Source: Torymus aiolomorphi (taxonomy: Eukaryota; Arthropoda; Insecta; Hymenoptera; Torymidae). From it: a DNA stretch of 64,000 nt. The position numbers and the translations under genes are program-made. Shown here piece after piece: positions 1 to 12,605 of this stretch. The stretch spans positions 180,124,104-180,188,103 of the forward strand of contig CM070873.1 in the NCBI GenBank assembly GCA_036365515.1. The letters are read 5' to 3'. The notes below the pieces were generated by a model that worked only from the letters and a program-made list of their open reading frames with translations, was not told the origin of the DNA and did not search any database. Position 1 is the first letter of the stretch. The number at the start of each line of letters is the position of its first letter.

Positions 1-2883
1 ATAATAATAATAACAATAAAAATAAATATATAATAATCCAGGAAGCATATAATAAACAAGAAATTACAAAACTTCTTTGTAAATGTAAACATACACTTTT
101 ATTTAAAATATAAATAAACATAGGCATACTTAATAAACAAATACTTAATGTCTATATCGTTACAAAAAGTAAAATTGTTTATTTATACATAATATTATTA
201 TTTTGCATTCCTTGAACAACTCCATAAGAAATGAAAGAACTGTAAGAGAAACCGAGTAATACCTGTAATACGGAACTCACATACCACATTACATGCATTG
301 TGCCATATTGCTCTGAAATTTTATTTTAAATGTTTATTTTGAAAAATTGTAATGGAGTCAAGACAAATCTGTCATAGCATAAAAGATCAATATTCCTATG
401 GATATTATTAATTAACAGAGACCTACAATCACATTCTTTTTTTTATTTCAGCAGTTACTCAAATAAAATATAATAATCCAATAGTCCACAATAACTTTGC
501 CTTTTTTTTGGATTGTCCTTCCGTGGATGTTCTGATAGCGCAATAATAGTAAAACAAAACTATTAATTCTGGTTGCAAAATTCTAACAGTACAAATTGAA
601 ATAGAGCATAAATAATGCTACTTTGCTATCTATGCAAACGTAAAATTTGTAATCCGTAAATGCATTCAATAGTTCTTGAAAATTCCTTCGAAAGTACATA
701 GCTACAACAACATAATGAAATTTCAGGAGCTTGACAATTGAATAAAACATTGATATCAGAAAGGGATATAGACAACTTCTTATTCCTATTTGCCATTCCT
801 ATGTTAAATATTCATAAAAAAACGTAGTTTGTGAGCGAACAGTGTTGCACAGAATCAGACTCTCTTCTTCAGGATAAATAGGCAAGTTCTGGATTATTCG
901 ATGCATCGCACAAACATCAAAGCCTGATAAGAATTGTACATAGTAGCTCTGAAAGATCTGTAATGTTGAACAATATATAGCATATGCTTAACAAGAAGGT
1001 GAACAATTTTTTTTTTATAATTTTATATCAAACATAAGTTTGTATTGATCAAGCACAAGAAGGCCATTTTAATAATTCAGTAATATTTTATACTGTGAAA
1101 ATGTATATAAACGAGAAAAATCAAAAGATATTTTAATGAAAATACTTAAAAATGTTATAGTTTCATACCTATTATTGTAACGGCATAATTTTTTAAAACA
1201 TAATTTAATCAAAAGTTTAAAGAAAATTGTAATGTTGATAGAAATAGTTAATAAATCGAAATCATAATAACACTTATTTTTCAAAACATAACTTCAAAAA
1301 TAGACATATTGTTTTACAAAATTTCATCTGAAATATTTGTTCAGTGCTACCCACTAGGCTCAGCTTCTGGTTTGTTCTCCAAACATCGATTGAGGTGTTC
1401 ACAAAGAAATCAGTGCATTTGTCAATAGCCTAACGCGAGGCAAAAAATTCTTTAAAAGCTTCTTTAACTGCGAATAGCAGTTCATCATTATTTGCACCAG
1501 TGTCGGAAGGCTGGGATCTGATTATCTGTGCAGCATTTCACGAGCAGCATTTAACAACCTCAACATTGCCTTCATGTCTTCTATCCTTGACAGCAAGATT
1601 AATGGAGACAGCCCCAGAGACACGCATCTGAAAAGAAATAAAACATTACTCGTCTATAATATCACCTATGATATATTACTATTACATTTCAGATTATTGT
1701 TTCTATCACCTTCATCTCTTTATATATAAGGTCTGATTTATGCAAAATTTGAGAGGTACAATAGCTGCATTTTTTGTGATTGCTAACCTAAAAAAACACA
1801 TAAATGTAAGACAATTTTTTTTATCAAAACCAGAACGTACTTATAGAGGTGCAAAGATAATGTACTCTAAATGTCAGATATATAAAAGCAGTTTAAAAAA
1901 GGATTACGTTCTGGTAGTTAATTTTCACTAATATTGAAGTCATATACCCTCAGAGTAAATAAACAATATAACTTTTGCTATGGCTATAGTCCTACCAGCT
2001 TGATAACACATATCAACATATTAGGATTTGCCAATATGCTCTACATTTACATTATCTGAGTGAAATATTTACTATAAAACAGGTGTATACAGATGAACAA
2101 AAACAAAAGATCATGCAAGACAATGAAGTAATTGTACACTTACTGTTAGGCGATGGAAGAATTGCTAGAAATTAGAAGTGCTGGTTCTCAGTACTCTAAT
2201 AATAGAATATATATCAGCTGTAGCCTATACTGTCTCAAGCCTAGCCACTTCAAAAGTCTGATAATAGCTGGGGCCTTTTGTCCAGATATCCTGTTCCAGT
2301 GACGAGCAAGTACATAAATATTGTAGCATCATCTAGCAGCTCTGACACCATGAGAAATAGCTGTCAAAGAGCTTCAGGACCTTCGTAAGGCTAGCCAATA
2401 CTTGTTGACGAGTGATAGAAGAAGGACTGCAGCAGCAGGTAGCAATCATTGAGGAGCATCAATAGTGTGTCACAGCAGGAGGCAGTAGCAACCCGAATAT
2501 TGATTATAGTGAAGGTGGAGCAACTACCAACATGATTCGGCCAAAACTCTGCCTATGTTTGCAGACCGTGTGCACTTCTCTCCATGTAGCAGTTACTTAT
2601 ACCTCCTACACATCACATTTAATAAGTACTTATCAACTGCATCAACAATCTGTGCACTGCACGACGACGGACGAGCTACACTGAACCGTTGAAGCGCATG
2701 CGCTGAGCATGCACGCGCACACCATTACCATAAGTCAGAATGTGCTTGTAACGCCATCTTACGACTCCAACCAATATCGCGATACACGAAAATACAAAAT
2801 CTATCTATTATTTTTATTGTTTATAACTTTGTGGCGATGCAAGACATAACCTTATCATATGGTACAATAATTTATTTTTTTTG
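1..2883. other. Unassigned AT-rich DNA
   Basis: No convincing gene, RNA or mobile element was recognised. On the minus strand at 1522-1627 a 34-codon open stretch follows a polypyrimidine tract and AG, as a terminal exon would. A second frame, closing at 1430, is also open over its last part, so this could be a decayed exon. The minus strand around 2150-2480 also has long stop-poor stretches, but nothing that I can name. Confidence 0.4.
1522..1627 (-). other. Possible terminal exon or coding remnant
   Basis: Reading leftward, a pyrimidine-rich stretch ending in TTTTCAG at about 1628 is followed by 34 open codons and a TAA at 1522. The encoded peptide is leucine-rich and looks helical (it contains LLNAAREMLHR). 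A different frame from the same AG is open again down to a TAG at 1430, so a frameshifted relic is also possible. No family was recognised. Transcript evidence would decide. Confidence 0.15.
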
Positions 2884-3135
2884 CGAATTATGCAAAATAA
2901 CGAGAACTCTCTTGTGTATTTTTTCATTCTCTTTCATTCTGTCTGTGTTTCGAGTAAAAATATGCATTAGTTTTTGCAAAAACTTTGAACGAAATATGAG
3001 GTTTACGCTGGCTTCACCTCGGAATTTCGTTCAAAGTTTTTGCAAAAACTAATGCATATTTTTACTCGAAACACAGACAGAATGAAAAAGAATGAAAAAA
3101 TACACAAGAGAGTTCTCGTTATTTTGCATAATTCG
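2884..3135. repeat. Near-perfect palindrome, 112-bp arms
   Basis: Positions 2884-2995 are the reverse complement of 3024-3135, with one mismatch seen by eye and a 28-base loop. Transcribed RNA would form a very long hairpin. It could be a fold-back element or a recent inverted duplication. It lies just upstream of a transposase scrap at 3215. No target duplication was identified at its edges. Confidence 0.85.
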
Positions 3136-3214
3136 GTATATTTTTGTTGCTATTAAGTAAAAACCAACCGCATCGAATCGGTCGGTAACCATTGACTAAG
3201 GCATCTCCTTAACG

Positions 3215-3478
3215 AAATTTGCAGAGCTTCGACCACAATGGTGCATTTTGGCTAGAGCTGGTGGTACACACAGCGTTTGTGTTTGCACCATGCACCAGAA
3301 CTGCAAGACAATGTTTGATACGAGCAACTTGGCTAGGTTTACTCGAAACTATGACTATTCTACTCAACAGTACAAAAATTGTTTTAGATTCTTCTTGTGT
3401 GATAATTCATCACCAGCATGTTATCTTCGTGAATGTCAACTGTGTCATTCAACGAGTCGAAACACTCGAAACATATGA
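3215..3478 (+). pseudogene. Fragment of DDE-like transposase (same family as 49224-51108)
   Basis: Frame +2 here encodes a peptide with HSVCVCTMHQNCK, matching HSVCVCTIHQNCK in the nearly complete element at 49224. The match continues through a Cys-containing segment (ECQLC here, ECSKC there). Only the central part of the protein is present: there is no N-terminal zinc-binding segment, no catalytic half and no recognisable terminal inverted repeats. This is a dead fragment of one family that has three copies in the window. The family is conserved, but I cannot name it with certainty. Confidence 0.7.
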
Positions 3479-3815
3479 CGAAGATCATTGGACCAACGAA
3501 AATTCATTATTCAAAACTGTTAAAACAATAAATAGAGATTTAAAAAATTTAAATGACTTAGAAAGCAGTAACAAATACATAAAACTTATTCTTGACTGTA
3601 ATGTGTATCATAGAGAAAAATTACTTAGAAAAAAAGATAATCTATGTAAACAATTAAATAAAATTACAAACAATTTATTATTATTAAATCAAAATTTTGA
3701 ACGAAAGTTTGAACAACAACAGAATCAAATTAATGAATTAAAAAGTGAAATTGAAAAATTGAAGCTGCATAAAAACACATCAAAATATATGCAGTATTTT
3801 CTTATAAACCTATGA
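3479..3815 (+). other. Open frame with coiled-coil-like tail
   Basis: A frame entered after the transposase scrap stays open for about 110 codons and ends at 3815. Its C-terminal half is rich in Lys, Asn, Glu, Gln and Leu (for example QQQNQINELKSEIEKLKL), a coiled-coil-like composition. It may be the shifted continuation of the transposon fragment or unrelated chimeric sequence. No family was recognised, and the AT-rich composition makes a chance open frame possible. Confidence 0.25.
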
Positions 3816-4008
3816 CCTCTTTAATAGTATTTTTAAATATATCTCATTATGATAATAAATACTTTTGAAGTTTTGTAAAATACTTGTCGTTTCTTATTTG
3901 AAGAATGATTTTTAAATGGTTCATAATGTAAAAATACTAAAAATTTATAAATCATTATATCTATAATTAATTTAATGGTTTATTAACACTTGTAACACCC
4001 CTACCCTC

Positions 4009-4215
<207 letters not shown>

Positions 4216-4363
4216 CTGTGTTGAGTTGCTAGGCTCGCATCAGGCGCCTCCCCAGGTGGCGGATAGGGGAATGCTCGTCAGATATGAAGGGTACCAGGGA
4301 AATAAAATACCTGGGGCGGACCAAAACTAGTTAGGGGAAGGCACCCCGAATAATAAACCAAAT

Positions 4364-5993
4364 ATGGATAGTGTGCTAAAAAATATATTACCCCAAGTAG
4401 GTATCCTCAACAATGAGGAAAATCCCACCACCGATTTCGATCGGGTGAAAGCCCCGGTGGTCGGTGCAGGCTCCACGGATTTTGGGGGGAAACAAAAGCA
4501 CTATGTGGCCAATCAGACTGGTGCAGAAGGGGATAATCGCTTGGCCCCTACTGCATCTCAGAAGACGAGCGAAGAAGAAAAAGCTGAAGCAAAAGTGGAT
4601 CACGTGGAGAAGTCGAACAAAGGAAAGCTAGGTAAGGGGACCCGCATAAAGTATGCCAAGTAGATCTAGAACTAGGAGTTCCTCGGGGTGCTCTTCCCAA
4701 AACTATCCGAAAGACGAAAAAGCCCAGTGCATGGGAGGAACACGAACAGCTAATAGCTGGACTCGTGGAGCACCTAAACGAGAAAATGCCGGATGGGAAA
4801 ACCCGAAGAACGGTGACCGCGGAAATCCGTAAGCTGGTAGATGAGATCCAAAAGTCCTTCACACAAATAAGGAAGCTGATGCGGGCTGACAAACAAACTG
4901 ATGGAGAGGTGAACCAGAGAGCTTAGCTACTCTGCGGTGTCCAGAATGAGTTGTTCCAGTCGCCAGGTAATACAAACTGGTACAGCCCCCTCCAAGGGTC
5001 CCCAAAGAGGAAAGAGCACTCTCCACCCTCACCAAACGTGAAACAGGCTGCGAAGAAGGCATCTCTAGGACAAAAGGTACCACAGACAGTGGTAGCGCTC
5101 CCCGGAGTGGAACAAATTCAAGAAGGGAGACCCCAGGAGATGGCCCCAAAAGAGGTCGAAGAAATGGAGTGGCTACAAAACACGAAGAAGAAAAAGAAGA
5201 AGCGAGCAAAAGAAGAAGAAAAAAGAAAGAAGGCCCCCAAACAGCGTAAGAAGAAGGCGCTACCAAAGGCACTCCTCATTAGTGCTCAGGGAAGTGCTAC
5301 ATACGCTGACATCCTGAAAGATGTCAAGAAAGGGTTGGCGGAGGAAGGACTGGAGGAAAATGTCGATAAGGTCAGAAGAACCAACAACGACCATCTGCTG
5401 ATAGTCCTCAACAGGGAAAATGGGGATAAGCTGGAATCTCTCCAAAGAAAGGTGGCTGAGGTACTAGGCGGTCAGGCAGTTGTATCCGGTAAGTCACACG
5501 AAGTGGAACTCTGAATACGGGATATTGAGGAGACAACCACAAAAAAAGAAGTGGAAGCGGCCTTGCAGAAAGCAGCAGGTAACGAGCTCACAGTAACGAA
5601 AGACGCTATAAGAGCGCTACGCCCAGCCTACAAAGGGACCAAAATTGCATCAAGCTGCCCGAAGAGGTGGCCCGCAAAGTGATAGGAGATAGAGGCAAAA
5701 TCCGCATCGGACTAGTGAACTGCACCGTTAAAGAAGTGACCAGACCGCAGAAATGCTTCAAGTGCTGGAACACAGGGCACATTGCCAGCAAATGCCCGAG
5801 TCAGATCGACAGATCCGGCCTTTGCCTCAAGTGCGGACAGGCAGGGCACAAAATCGCCGACTGCAAGAAAGAACCGCACTGTCCCCTATGTGCTGAAAGG
5901 GACAAAGATCACCATCACATAGTAGGAAGCTATAAATGCGCTGCCTTTCACGAGAAGAAGAAGAATAAGAGCCAACCCGTTAGAAAAAGATGA
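4364..5993 (+). pseudogene. LINE ORF1 (gag-like, zinc knuckles), broken
   Basis: ORF1 of the R1-clade element, a nucleic-acid-binding gag-like protein that would package the element RNA. The first frame runs from ATG 4364 to a TAG at 4661. Gag-like sequence then continues in other frames through 4669-4926, 4951-5514 and 5667-5993, so at least three lesions are present. The middle is Lys/Glu-rich with KKKKKKRAKEEEKRKK-type runs. Near the end are CCHC zinc knuckles: CFKCWNTGHIASKC, CLKCGQAGHKIADC and a third starting CPLC, the usual arrangement in this clade. The stop TGA at 5991 overlaps the ATG of ORF2 (ATGA), so ORF2 translation was probably coupled by reinitiation. Confidence 0.85.
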
Positions 5994-8900
5994 GAGTGTT
6001 ACAACACAACATAAACCACTGCGAGGCGGCATACGATCTGTTGACCCAAACGGTCAGAGAGATGAAAATAGACGTGGCCATTATCGCTGATCCGTACATA
6101 AGGCTTTAGCCTTATGTATACACGCAGGTATAGGTGACAGACACTACTGGCAAGGCTGTCATCTGATCCTGCAACAACCGGTCATTCGAAGATCAGCCGG
6201 ATACCAAGCATAGTGATTTTGTGAGGGCAAAGCTCGGAAACGTGAATTTCTATAGCGTCTATGCTCCTCCCAGCTTAAATATCAGCGAATTTATGGACCT
6301 ACTTGACAGACTGGTCGAGGATGCCAAGGAACACTCCCCCTGTGCCATAGCGGGAGATTTTAACGCCTGGGCAGTCGAATGGGGCAGCAAGAAAACGAAC
6401 GATAGAGCAACCGAGCTTCTGCTGGCAATGGCATGCTTGGGCTTGACCCTTCTGAACACCGGGACCCTGCCCACCTTCGAGAGGGACACTGAAAGCTCGA
6501 TAATCGACCTGACTCTGTTCAGCCCTAGCTTGGTAAGAGTAGGAAACGACTGGACGGTGCACGACATGCTGAACGCGAGCGACCATCGGCTCATCAGCTG
6601 GTCAGTGCTGAGCACAAAAGCCAAAAAGGGAACCCCATCTAAGAGGGCGACCTTCAGAGGATGAAATGCGAACAAATTTGATGTGGAACTGTTCCAAGAA
6701 GCATTCAATAGCGAACCTATTGCTGCCAACAGCGCGCAAGAGGAGGTAGAAGAAGCAATGCGCAGAGTTGCCTTTGCATGTGACGCCACGATGCAATGAA
6801 AGCGCCCCCACAACGACCATCAGCCCATGTACTGGTGGAACAATGATATTGCCAAAAGTCGACAGGAAAGCATCCGTGCAAGAAGAAAAGCAACGCGAGC
6901 CAGAAAAAAATCAAACTACAGAGATCTCCAGGAATCTTACAAAGCAGTACGACTTAAACTGGTCAAATCAATCAAAAGTAGCAAGGCAAATTGCTGAAAA
7001 GAGCTGGTTGATGAAGTAGAAAGCGACCCATGGGGTAGACCATACAAAGTGGTGATGAAAAGACTGAAACCACAGCCACTGTCTTCACCTACATGCCCGG
7101 TCCTGCTGGAGAAGATTGTCACAAACCTCTTCCCACAGCAACCGGACCTGCAGATCGGTGACCTTAACACGGAGGAACCAATACCACCTATAACACTGGA
7201 AGAGCTGAAGATTACGTGCTCTAGACTGGGAAACAAGAAGGCCTCTGGACCGGATGGCATCTCGAACATTGCCTTAAAAAAGGCAATAAGTATAGCACCG
7301 GATATGTTTCTTCACATGTACAACAGATGCCTACAAGAAGGTTACTTTCCTGCCAAATGGAAAACGCAGAGGCTGGTCCTTCTCCTAAAAGGAAACAAAC
7401 CGCCCGACGAACCATCAGCATATCGTCCCCTCTGCATGCTCGACTCGGCGGGGAAGATCCTCAAACGGATCATGTACATGAGAATTGAAGCTATAGCCGA
7501 AAAGCACCTGTCAGACGGACAGTATGGATTTCGAAAAGGAAGGTCAACCGTAGACGCGATTAACCTAGTAGTTAACATCGCGAACGATGCGATCTCAGGG
7601 ACTAGATGGAAAAATGGTGAGAAGCAATACTGCGCAGTACTGACGCTGGACATGCAGAACGCGTTCAACTCTGCGAGGTGGGACCGAATCATGGAAGCAG
7701 TCGACCAGTTCGGTACTCCAAAGTACCTTCAAAAATTAATAGGTAGCTACTTCACGGACAGAATCCTGCAGTATGACACAGACGATGGACTTAAGGTATA
7801 TAGGTATACTGGAGGAGTGCCGCATGGCTCGGTACTGGGGCAGCTTTTACGGATCATCATGTACAACGGCCTACTGAAGCTGACGATCCCAAGGATGGTA
7901 ACGCCCGTTGCATTTGCAGATGATGTTGCTCTTGTAATTGTAGGCAAGCACCTCGAGGATATTAAAAATCTGTTCGACGTGACATTCAGCAAGTATGCTG
8001 GATGGATGAAGGAATCAGGACTCAAGATGGTTAAGCATAAGACAGAAATTACGCTTATAACAAGCAGGAAGACATGCGAAACAATCACACTACAAGTCGG
8101 TGAGCACGAAATTGAGTCAAAACCATCTATCCGCTACCTAGGGGTAATGATAGATGCGCGTCTCAACTTCAAGGATCAAGTCGAGAATGCCAGCTCTAAA
8201 GCCGCGGCAGTTGGAGGAGCGCTCTCCCGCCTCATGCCAAATGTCGGTGGGCCCAAACCAAGAAGACGAGCTCTCCTAGCGTCAGTGGTTACATCAATAC
8301 TGACCTATGGTATTGCCATTTGGGCAAGTGCGTTACAGCTGCAGGAGTGCCAAAGAAGGATATACCCAGTAGGCCGGCAAATGGCGCTGAGAGTTTCCAG
8401 TGCGTTTAGGACCGTCTCCAGAGACGCTGCACACGTAATCTCAGAGCTACTACCAATCGAGATCCTGGCTGAGGAGCAGAGGAGGATATATCAGCACAGA
8501 AGCCAAAGGCAGTCAGATGCAGATGACTATAGGAAAAGAGAAAGACAGAAAAGTCTTCAACGCTGGCAGGCACAGTGGGACAGCTCCGAAAAGGGTAGAT
8601 GGACCCACGAGCTCGTCCCGTGGATAGCGGAATGGCTAAGCCGGAAACATGGAGATCCAAGCTACTACCTGACGCAGATGCTGACTGGACATGGATGTTT
8701 TCGAGAATACTTGCACAAGTATAAGCACGAGGACTCCCCAGAATGCCCAACATGTCACGGACTAGAGGAGGACGCAAGGCATGTGTTTTTCTCATGTCCC
8801 AGATTTAACATACAAAGACGAAAGCTCGAAAGAACACTTGTGACGGCGATCACGCCAGAGAATCTGGTTCGACAGATTCTGCTTGCATCAGAGAAGGCAT

Positions 8901-9010
8901 GGATTGCCGCAACGGACTTCGCCAGGGAAGTCATCGAAGAGGTACGGAAAGAAGAGAAGAAGAGAAGAGAACAGCGAATGATAGATGCGGGACGCCAGAC
9001 TATAGAATAG
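5990..9010 (+). pseudogene. LINE ORF2: endonuclease and reverse transcriptase, broken
   Basis: ORF2 opens with the ATG overlapping the ORF1 stop. An apurinic/apyrimidinic-type endonuclease follows, with GDFNAWAVEWGS, IDLTLF and SDHRLISW motifs at 6221-6664. Stops occur near 6107 and 6664 and again near 6797. From 7049 to 9010 one frame of about 650 codons is open. It holds the RT domain with the FADD catalytic motif at 7913-7924, and a C-terminal Cys-His segment (CPTCHGLEEDARHVFFSC). The thumb region (LGVMID, then GGPKPRRRALLASVVTSILTYG) is typical of R1-clade RTs. The long clean RT frame beside a damaged N-terminal half suggests moderate age. Confidence 0.88.
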
Positions 9011-9421
9011 TAGGCTTTCTTTCTTCATGCAGGTGACCGGACGATTCAGTAAGAAGAAGACGGCTGGACGATGCCGCAAGAAGAAGACGATAACCAAGAG
9101 GAAGAGAAGAAGGCAACCTATCCTGAACCTCCAACCAACTAACATCAGTTGGGGGATGTAGGGAATGCCAGCAAGAAGGAAGAGCAAATTAGCTAATGCC
9201 TACCCCGCGAAGTAATACCTAGGGGCAGTTCCGCGGGGGTTTCGTTTAGGCGTACGAAAGACAAAGATGTTAGAGTTTAGTAGGTAGGGGTCCTGCACAG
9301 CGGGATCTGGTCCATCCATCTGACCAGACAAGTTAGTCCATACAACTTGGCGAGCCCCACACACGGGGAGCTCCGAGCAGCTCTTGACATGGTGCGTAAA
9401 AAGCATTCTCCACCTCTTCGG

Positions 9422-9461
<40 letters not shown>
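9011..9461 (+). other. LINE 3' UTR and poly(A)
   Basis: About 410 non-coding bases follow the ORF2 stop, including a GC-rich stem-like stretch near 9200-9245 (CCCCGCG and CGCGGGG, about 25 bases apart). A 40-A run follows at 9422-9461. The poly(A) is joined directly to CA repeat, marking the retrotransposition junction. Confidence 0.8.
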
Positions 9462-9463
<2 letters not shown>

Positions 9464-12046
9464 CACACACACACACACACCCACGCGCGCGCGCGCACCC
9501 ACACCTTCATCCACACCCACACGCACACCCATACACACACGCACGCACGAACGCGCACACCCACACGTATGCCCGAACGCGCACGCTGACACACACACAC
9601 GCACGGACGCACGCACGCACGAATAAACGAACGCGCACGCTGACACACACACGCACGCACGCGCACACGCGCACACGCGCACACCCACACCCACACCCAC
9701 ACACACACACATCCACACATACACCCACACATACCCACAATCACACCCACACCACACGCACACACCCACACGCACACGCACGCACGAACGCGCACGCTGA
9801 CACACACACACGCATACGCAAGCACACACGCACACACACACCCACACCCACATCCATACCCACCCACACACACACACGCGCGCGCGCTCGCACGAACGAA
9901 CGAACTCGCGCGCTGACACACGCACACGCGCACACGCGCCCACACCCACACACACACACGCGCGCGCGCGCACACACCCACACGTACACCCATACACGCA
10001 CGCACGAACGCGCACGCTGACACACACACACGCACACACGCACGGACGCACGCACGCACGAACAACGAACGCGTACGCTGACACACACACGCACGCACGC
10101 ACGCGCACACGCGCACACCCCCACCCACACACACATCCACACCCACCCACAATCACACCCACACCACACACACAATCACACCCACACCACGCGCTGACAC
10201 ACACACACGCATACGCACGCACACACGCACACACACACCCACACCCACATCCATACCCACCCACACACACACGCGCGCGCGCGCTCGCACGAACGAACGA
10301 ACTCGCGCGCTGACACACGCACACGCGCACACGCGCCCACACCCACACACACGCGCGCGCGCGCACACATCCACACCCACACCCATACACACGCACGCAC
10401 GAACGCGCACACCCACACGCACGCACGAACGCGCACGCTGACACACACACACGCACACACACGCACGCACGAACAAACGAACGCGTACGCTGACACACAC
10501 ACGCACGCACGCACGCGCACACGCGCACACCCCCACCCACACACACATCCACACCCACACCACACGCACACACCCACACGCACACGCACGCACGAACGCG
10601 CACGCTGACACACACACACGCATACGCAAGCACACACGCACACACACACCCACACCCACATCCATACCCACCCACACACACACACGCGCGCGCGCTCGCA
10701 CGAACGAACGAACTCGCGCGCTGACACACGCACACGCGCACACGCGCACACGCGCCCACACCCACACACACGCGCGCGCGCGCGCACACACCCACACGTA
10801 CACCCATACACGCACGCACGAACGCGCACGCTGACACACACACACGCACACACGCACGGACGCACGCACGCACGAACAACGAACGCGCACGCTGACACAC
10901 ACAAGCACGCACGCACGCGCACACGCGCACACGCGCACACCCACACCCACCCACACACACACACCCACACATACACCCACACATACCCACAATCACACCC
11001 ACACCACACGCACACACCCACACGCTCACGCACGCACGAACGCGCACGCTGACACACACACACACGCATACCCACGCACTCACGCACACACATACACCCA
11101 CACCCACACCCATACCCACCCACACAAACACACGCACGCGCACGCACGAACGAACGAACTCGCACGCTGACACACGCACACGCGCACACGCGCACACCCA
11201 CACCCACACCCACACCCACACACACCCACACATACACCCACACATACCCACAATCACACCCACACCACATACACACCCGCACGCACACGCACGCACGAAC
11301 GCGCACGCTGACACACACACACACACCCACGCACACACGCACACACATACACCCACACCCACACCCATACCCACCCACACAAACACACACACGCGCGCGC
11401 GCTCGCACGAACGCGCACGCTGACACACACACGCACGCACGCGCACGCACGAACGAATGAACTCGCACGCTGACACACGCTCATGCGCACACACCCACAC
11501 ACACGCGCGCGCGCACACACCCACACCCACACCCACATCCACACCCACACCCATACACACGCACGCACGAACGCGCACACCCACACGCACGCACGAACGC
11601 GCACGCTGACACACACACACGCACACACACGCACGCACGAACAAACGAACGCGCACGCTGACACACACACGCACGCACGCACGCACACACACACGCGCAC
11701 ACACGCGTACCCACACCCACACCCACACCCACACCCACACACACGCCTACACACCCCACACACACACACCACACACACACACATACACACACACACGCAC
11801 AAGCACGCACGAACGCGCACGCTGACACACACACACACACGCACAAGCACGCACACACACACACACACCCACACCCATACCCACCCACACACACACACGC
11901 GCGCGCGCTTGCTCGAACGCGCACGCTGACACACGCACGCACACGCACGCGCACGCACAAACGAACGAACGCGCACGATGACACACGCACACGCGCACAC
12001 ACCCACACACTCGCGCGCAGACGCACGCGGACGCACGCACACTCAA
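9462..12046. repeat. CA-rich complex minisatellite with higher-order structure
   Basis: About 2.6 kb of CA-based repeat mixed with CCCACA, GCGC and ACGA words. A core of CGCACGCTGACACACAC recurs roughly two dozen times at irregular 45-170 bp intervals (for example near 9580, 9793, 10013, 10436, 10600, 11044, 11304, 11603 and 11817). Longer modules containing GAACGAACGAACTCG also recur, so the tract grew by duplication of modules and not only by dinucleotide slippage. The very long Cys/Val/Arg ORFs on the minus strand are translation artefacts. Confidence 0.95.
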
Positions 12047-12112
12047 TCTAGAAGTGATTACATTCTCAAAGATTAGGAATGGTTGGTAGAGTGAGTGTTT
12101 ATGGATTTTTTA

Positions 12113-12146
12113 TATATAAAGGGGCTACTTTAATTATCTGTCATTT
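12113..12146 (+). promoter_or_regulatory. Possible TATA promoter of the 12224 ORF fragment
   Basis: TATATAAAGGGG at 12113-12124 is followed about 28 bases later by TCATTTC. The related ORF at 20188 has TATAAAAAGGG at 20116 with TCATTAG a similar distance downstream. The shared layout supports a duplicated core promoter, but no TSS data are available. Confidence 0.35.
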
Positions 12147-12223
12147 CAATCTTGGATCCTACTAAACCATGATAATACTGAAAAATGTTTGTTTAGAATA
12201 GTAATCAAAACTCTAAGTTCCAA

Positions 12224-12373
12224 TGTCGCCAAGTACTATCCATGCTGTATGGATTAAATAAATCGTACTGTATGAAATTTACAGTTGGTCTGGAAAACCA
12301 TGTTATTGGCTGTGGTGATATCAAACTTTTCGTTCGTCTAAGTGATCATATTAAGATTCTTGGTACACGTTGA
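12224..12373 (+). pseudogene. Fragment related to the uncharacterised ORF at 20188
   Basis: Fifty codons closed by TGA at about 12371 encode MLYGLNKSY, then a segment close to TVGLEN. The 20188 protein has MVYGLNKSY and TIGLEN at the same spacing. The match then fades, so this is a truncated paralogue. It lies just left of the ATPase on the same strand, so the family brackets the Polinton block. Function unknown. Confidence 0.6.
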
Positions 12374-12404
12374 GCGCGTTTATAATAAGTTTTGTAGCTA
12401 CAAA

Positions 12405-12525
12405 ATAGCTTGTCGCTTCAATTAGCTTATCAATTCAAATTAGCTCACCACTTCAAATTAGCTACCACTTCAGATTAACTTACCACTTCAAATTAGGTGT
12501 CATTTCAAATTAGCTTGTCAGTTCA
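12405..12525. repeat. Short degenerate tandem repeat
   Basis: Six to seven imperfect copies of a unit of about 17-20 bp based on TTCAAATTAGCTTACCAC lie between the 12224 fragment and the ATPase ORF. It is AT-rich and non-coding. Confidence 0.75.
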
Positions 12526-12605
12526 TCAGCAATCTGATTTCCGCCGCCGCCGCAAACCTCGAGACTGATGAACAATATTAACTGTTTGATGAAACAGTTT
12601 TTGTC

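Larger units (their letters stand above)
4216..9461 (+). mobile_element. R1-clade non-LTR retrotransposon inside a CA repeat
   Basis: The element starts immediately after the CA tract with a 5' UTR of about 150 bp. It has two ORFs: a gag-like ORF with zinc knuckles, then endonuclease plus reverse transcriptase. A 3' UTR of about 400 bp ends in a 40-base poly(A) at 9422-9461, directly followed by CA-rich repeat. RT and C-terminal features match the R1 clade (R1, TRAS, SART, Waldo, Mino). Several stops and shifts make it inactive. R1-clade families are known for sequence-specific targets, and some use AC or ACAY microsatellites, which fits both flanks. A target-site duplication cannot be seen because the flanks are repetitive. 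Confidence 0.88.

Noticed and set aside
6259..6813. Minus-strand ORF of 184 codons
   Set aside because: Shadow of the LINE endonuclease on the plus strand, with no family motif of its own.
9200..12042. Very long minus-strand ORFs (up to about 850 codons) rich in Cys, Val and Arg
   Set aside because: They are translations of CA/CG repeat, which has few stops in any frame. No domain is present and the ORFs exist in several frames at once.
9462..12046. CRISPR-like repeat-spacer array
   Set aside because: Eukaryotic context, variable spacing, and spacers that are themselves low-complexity CA repeat.
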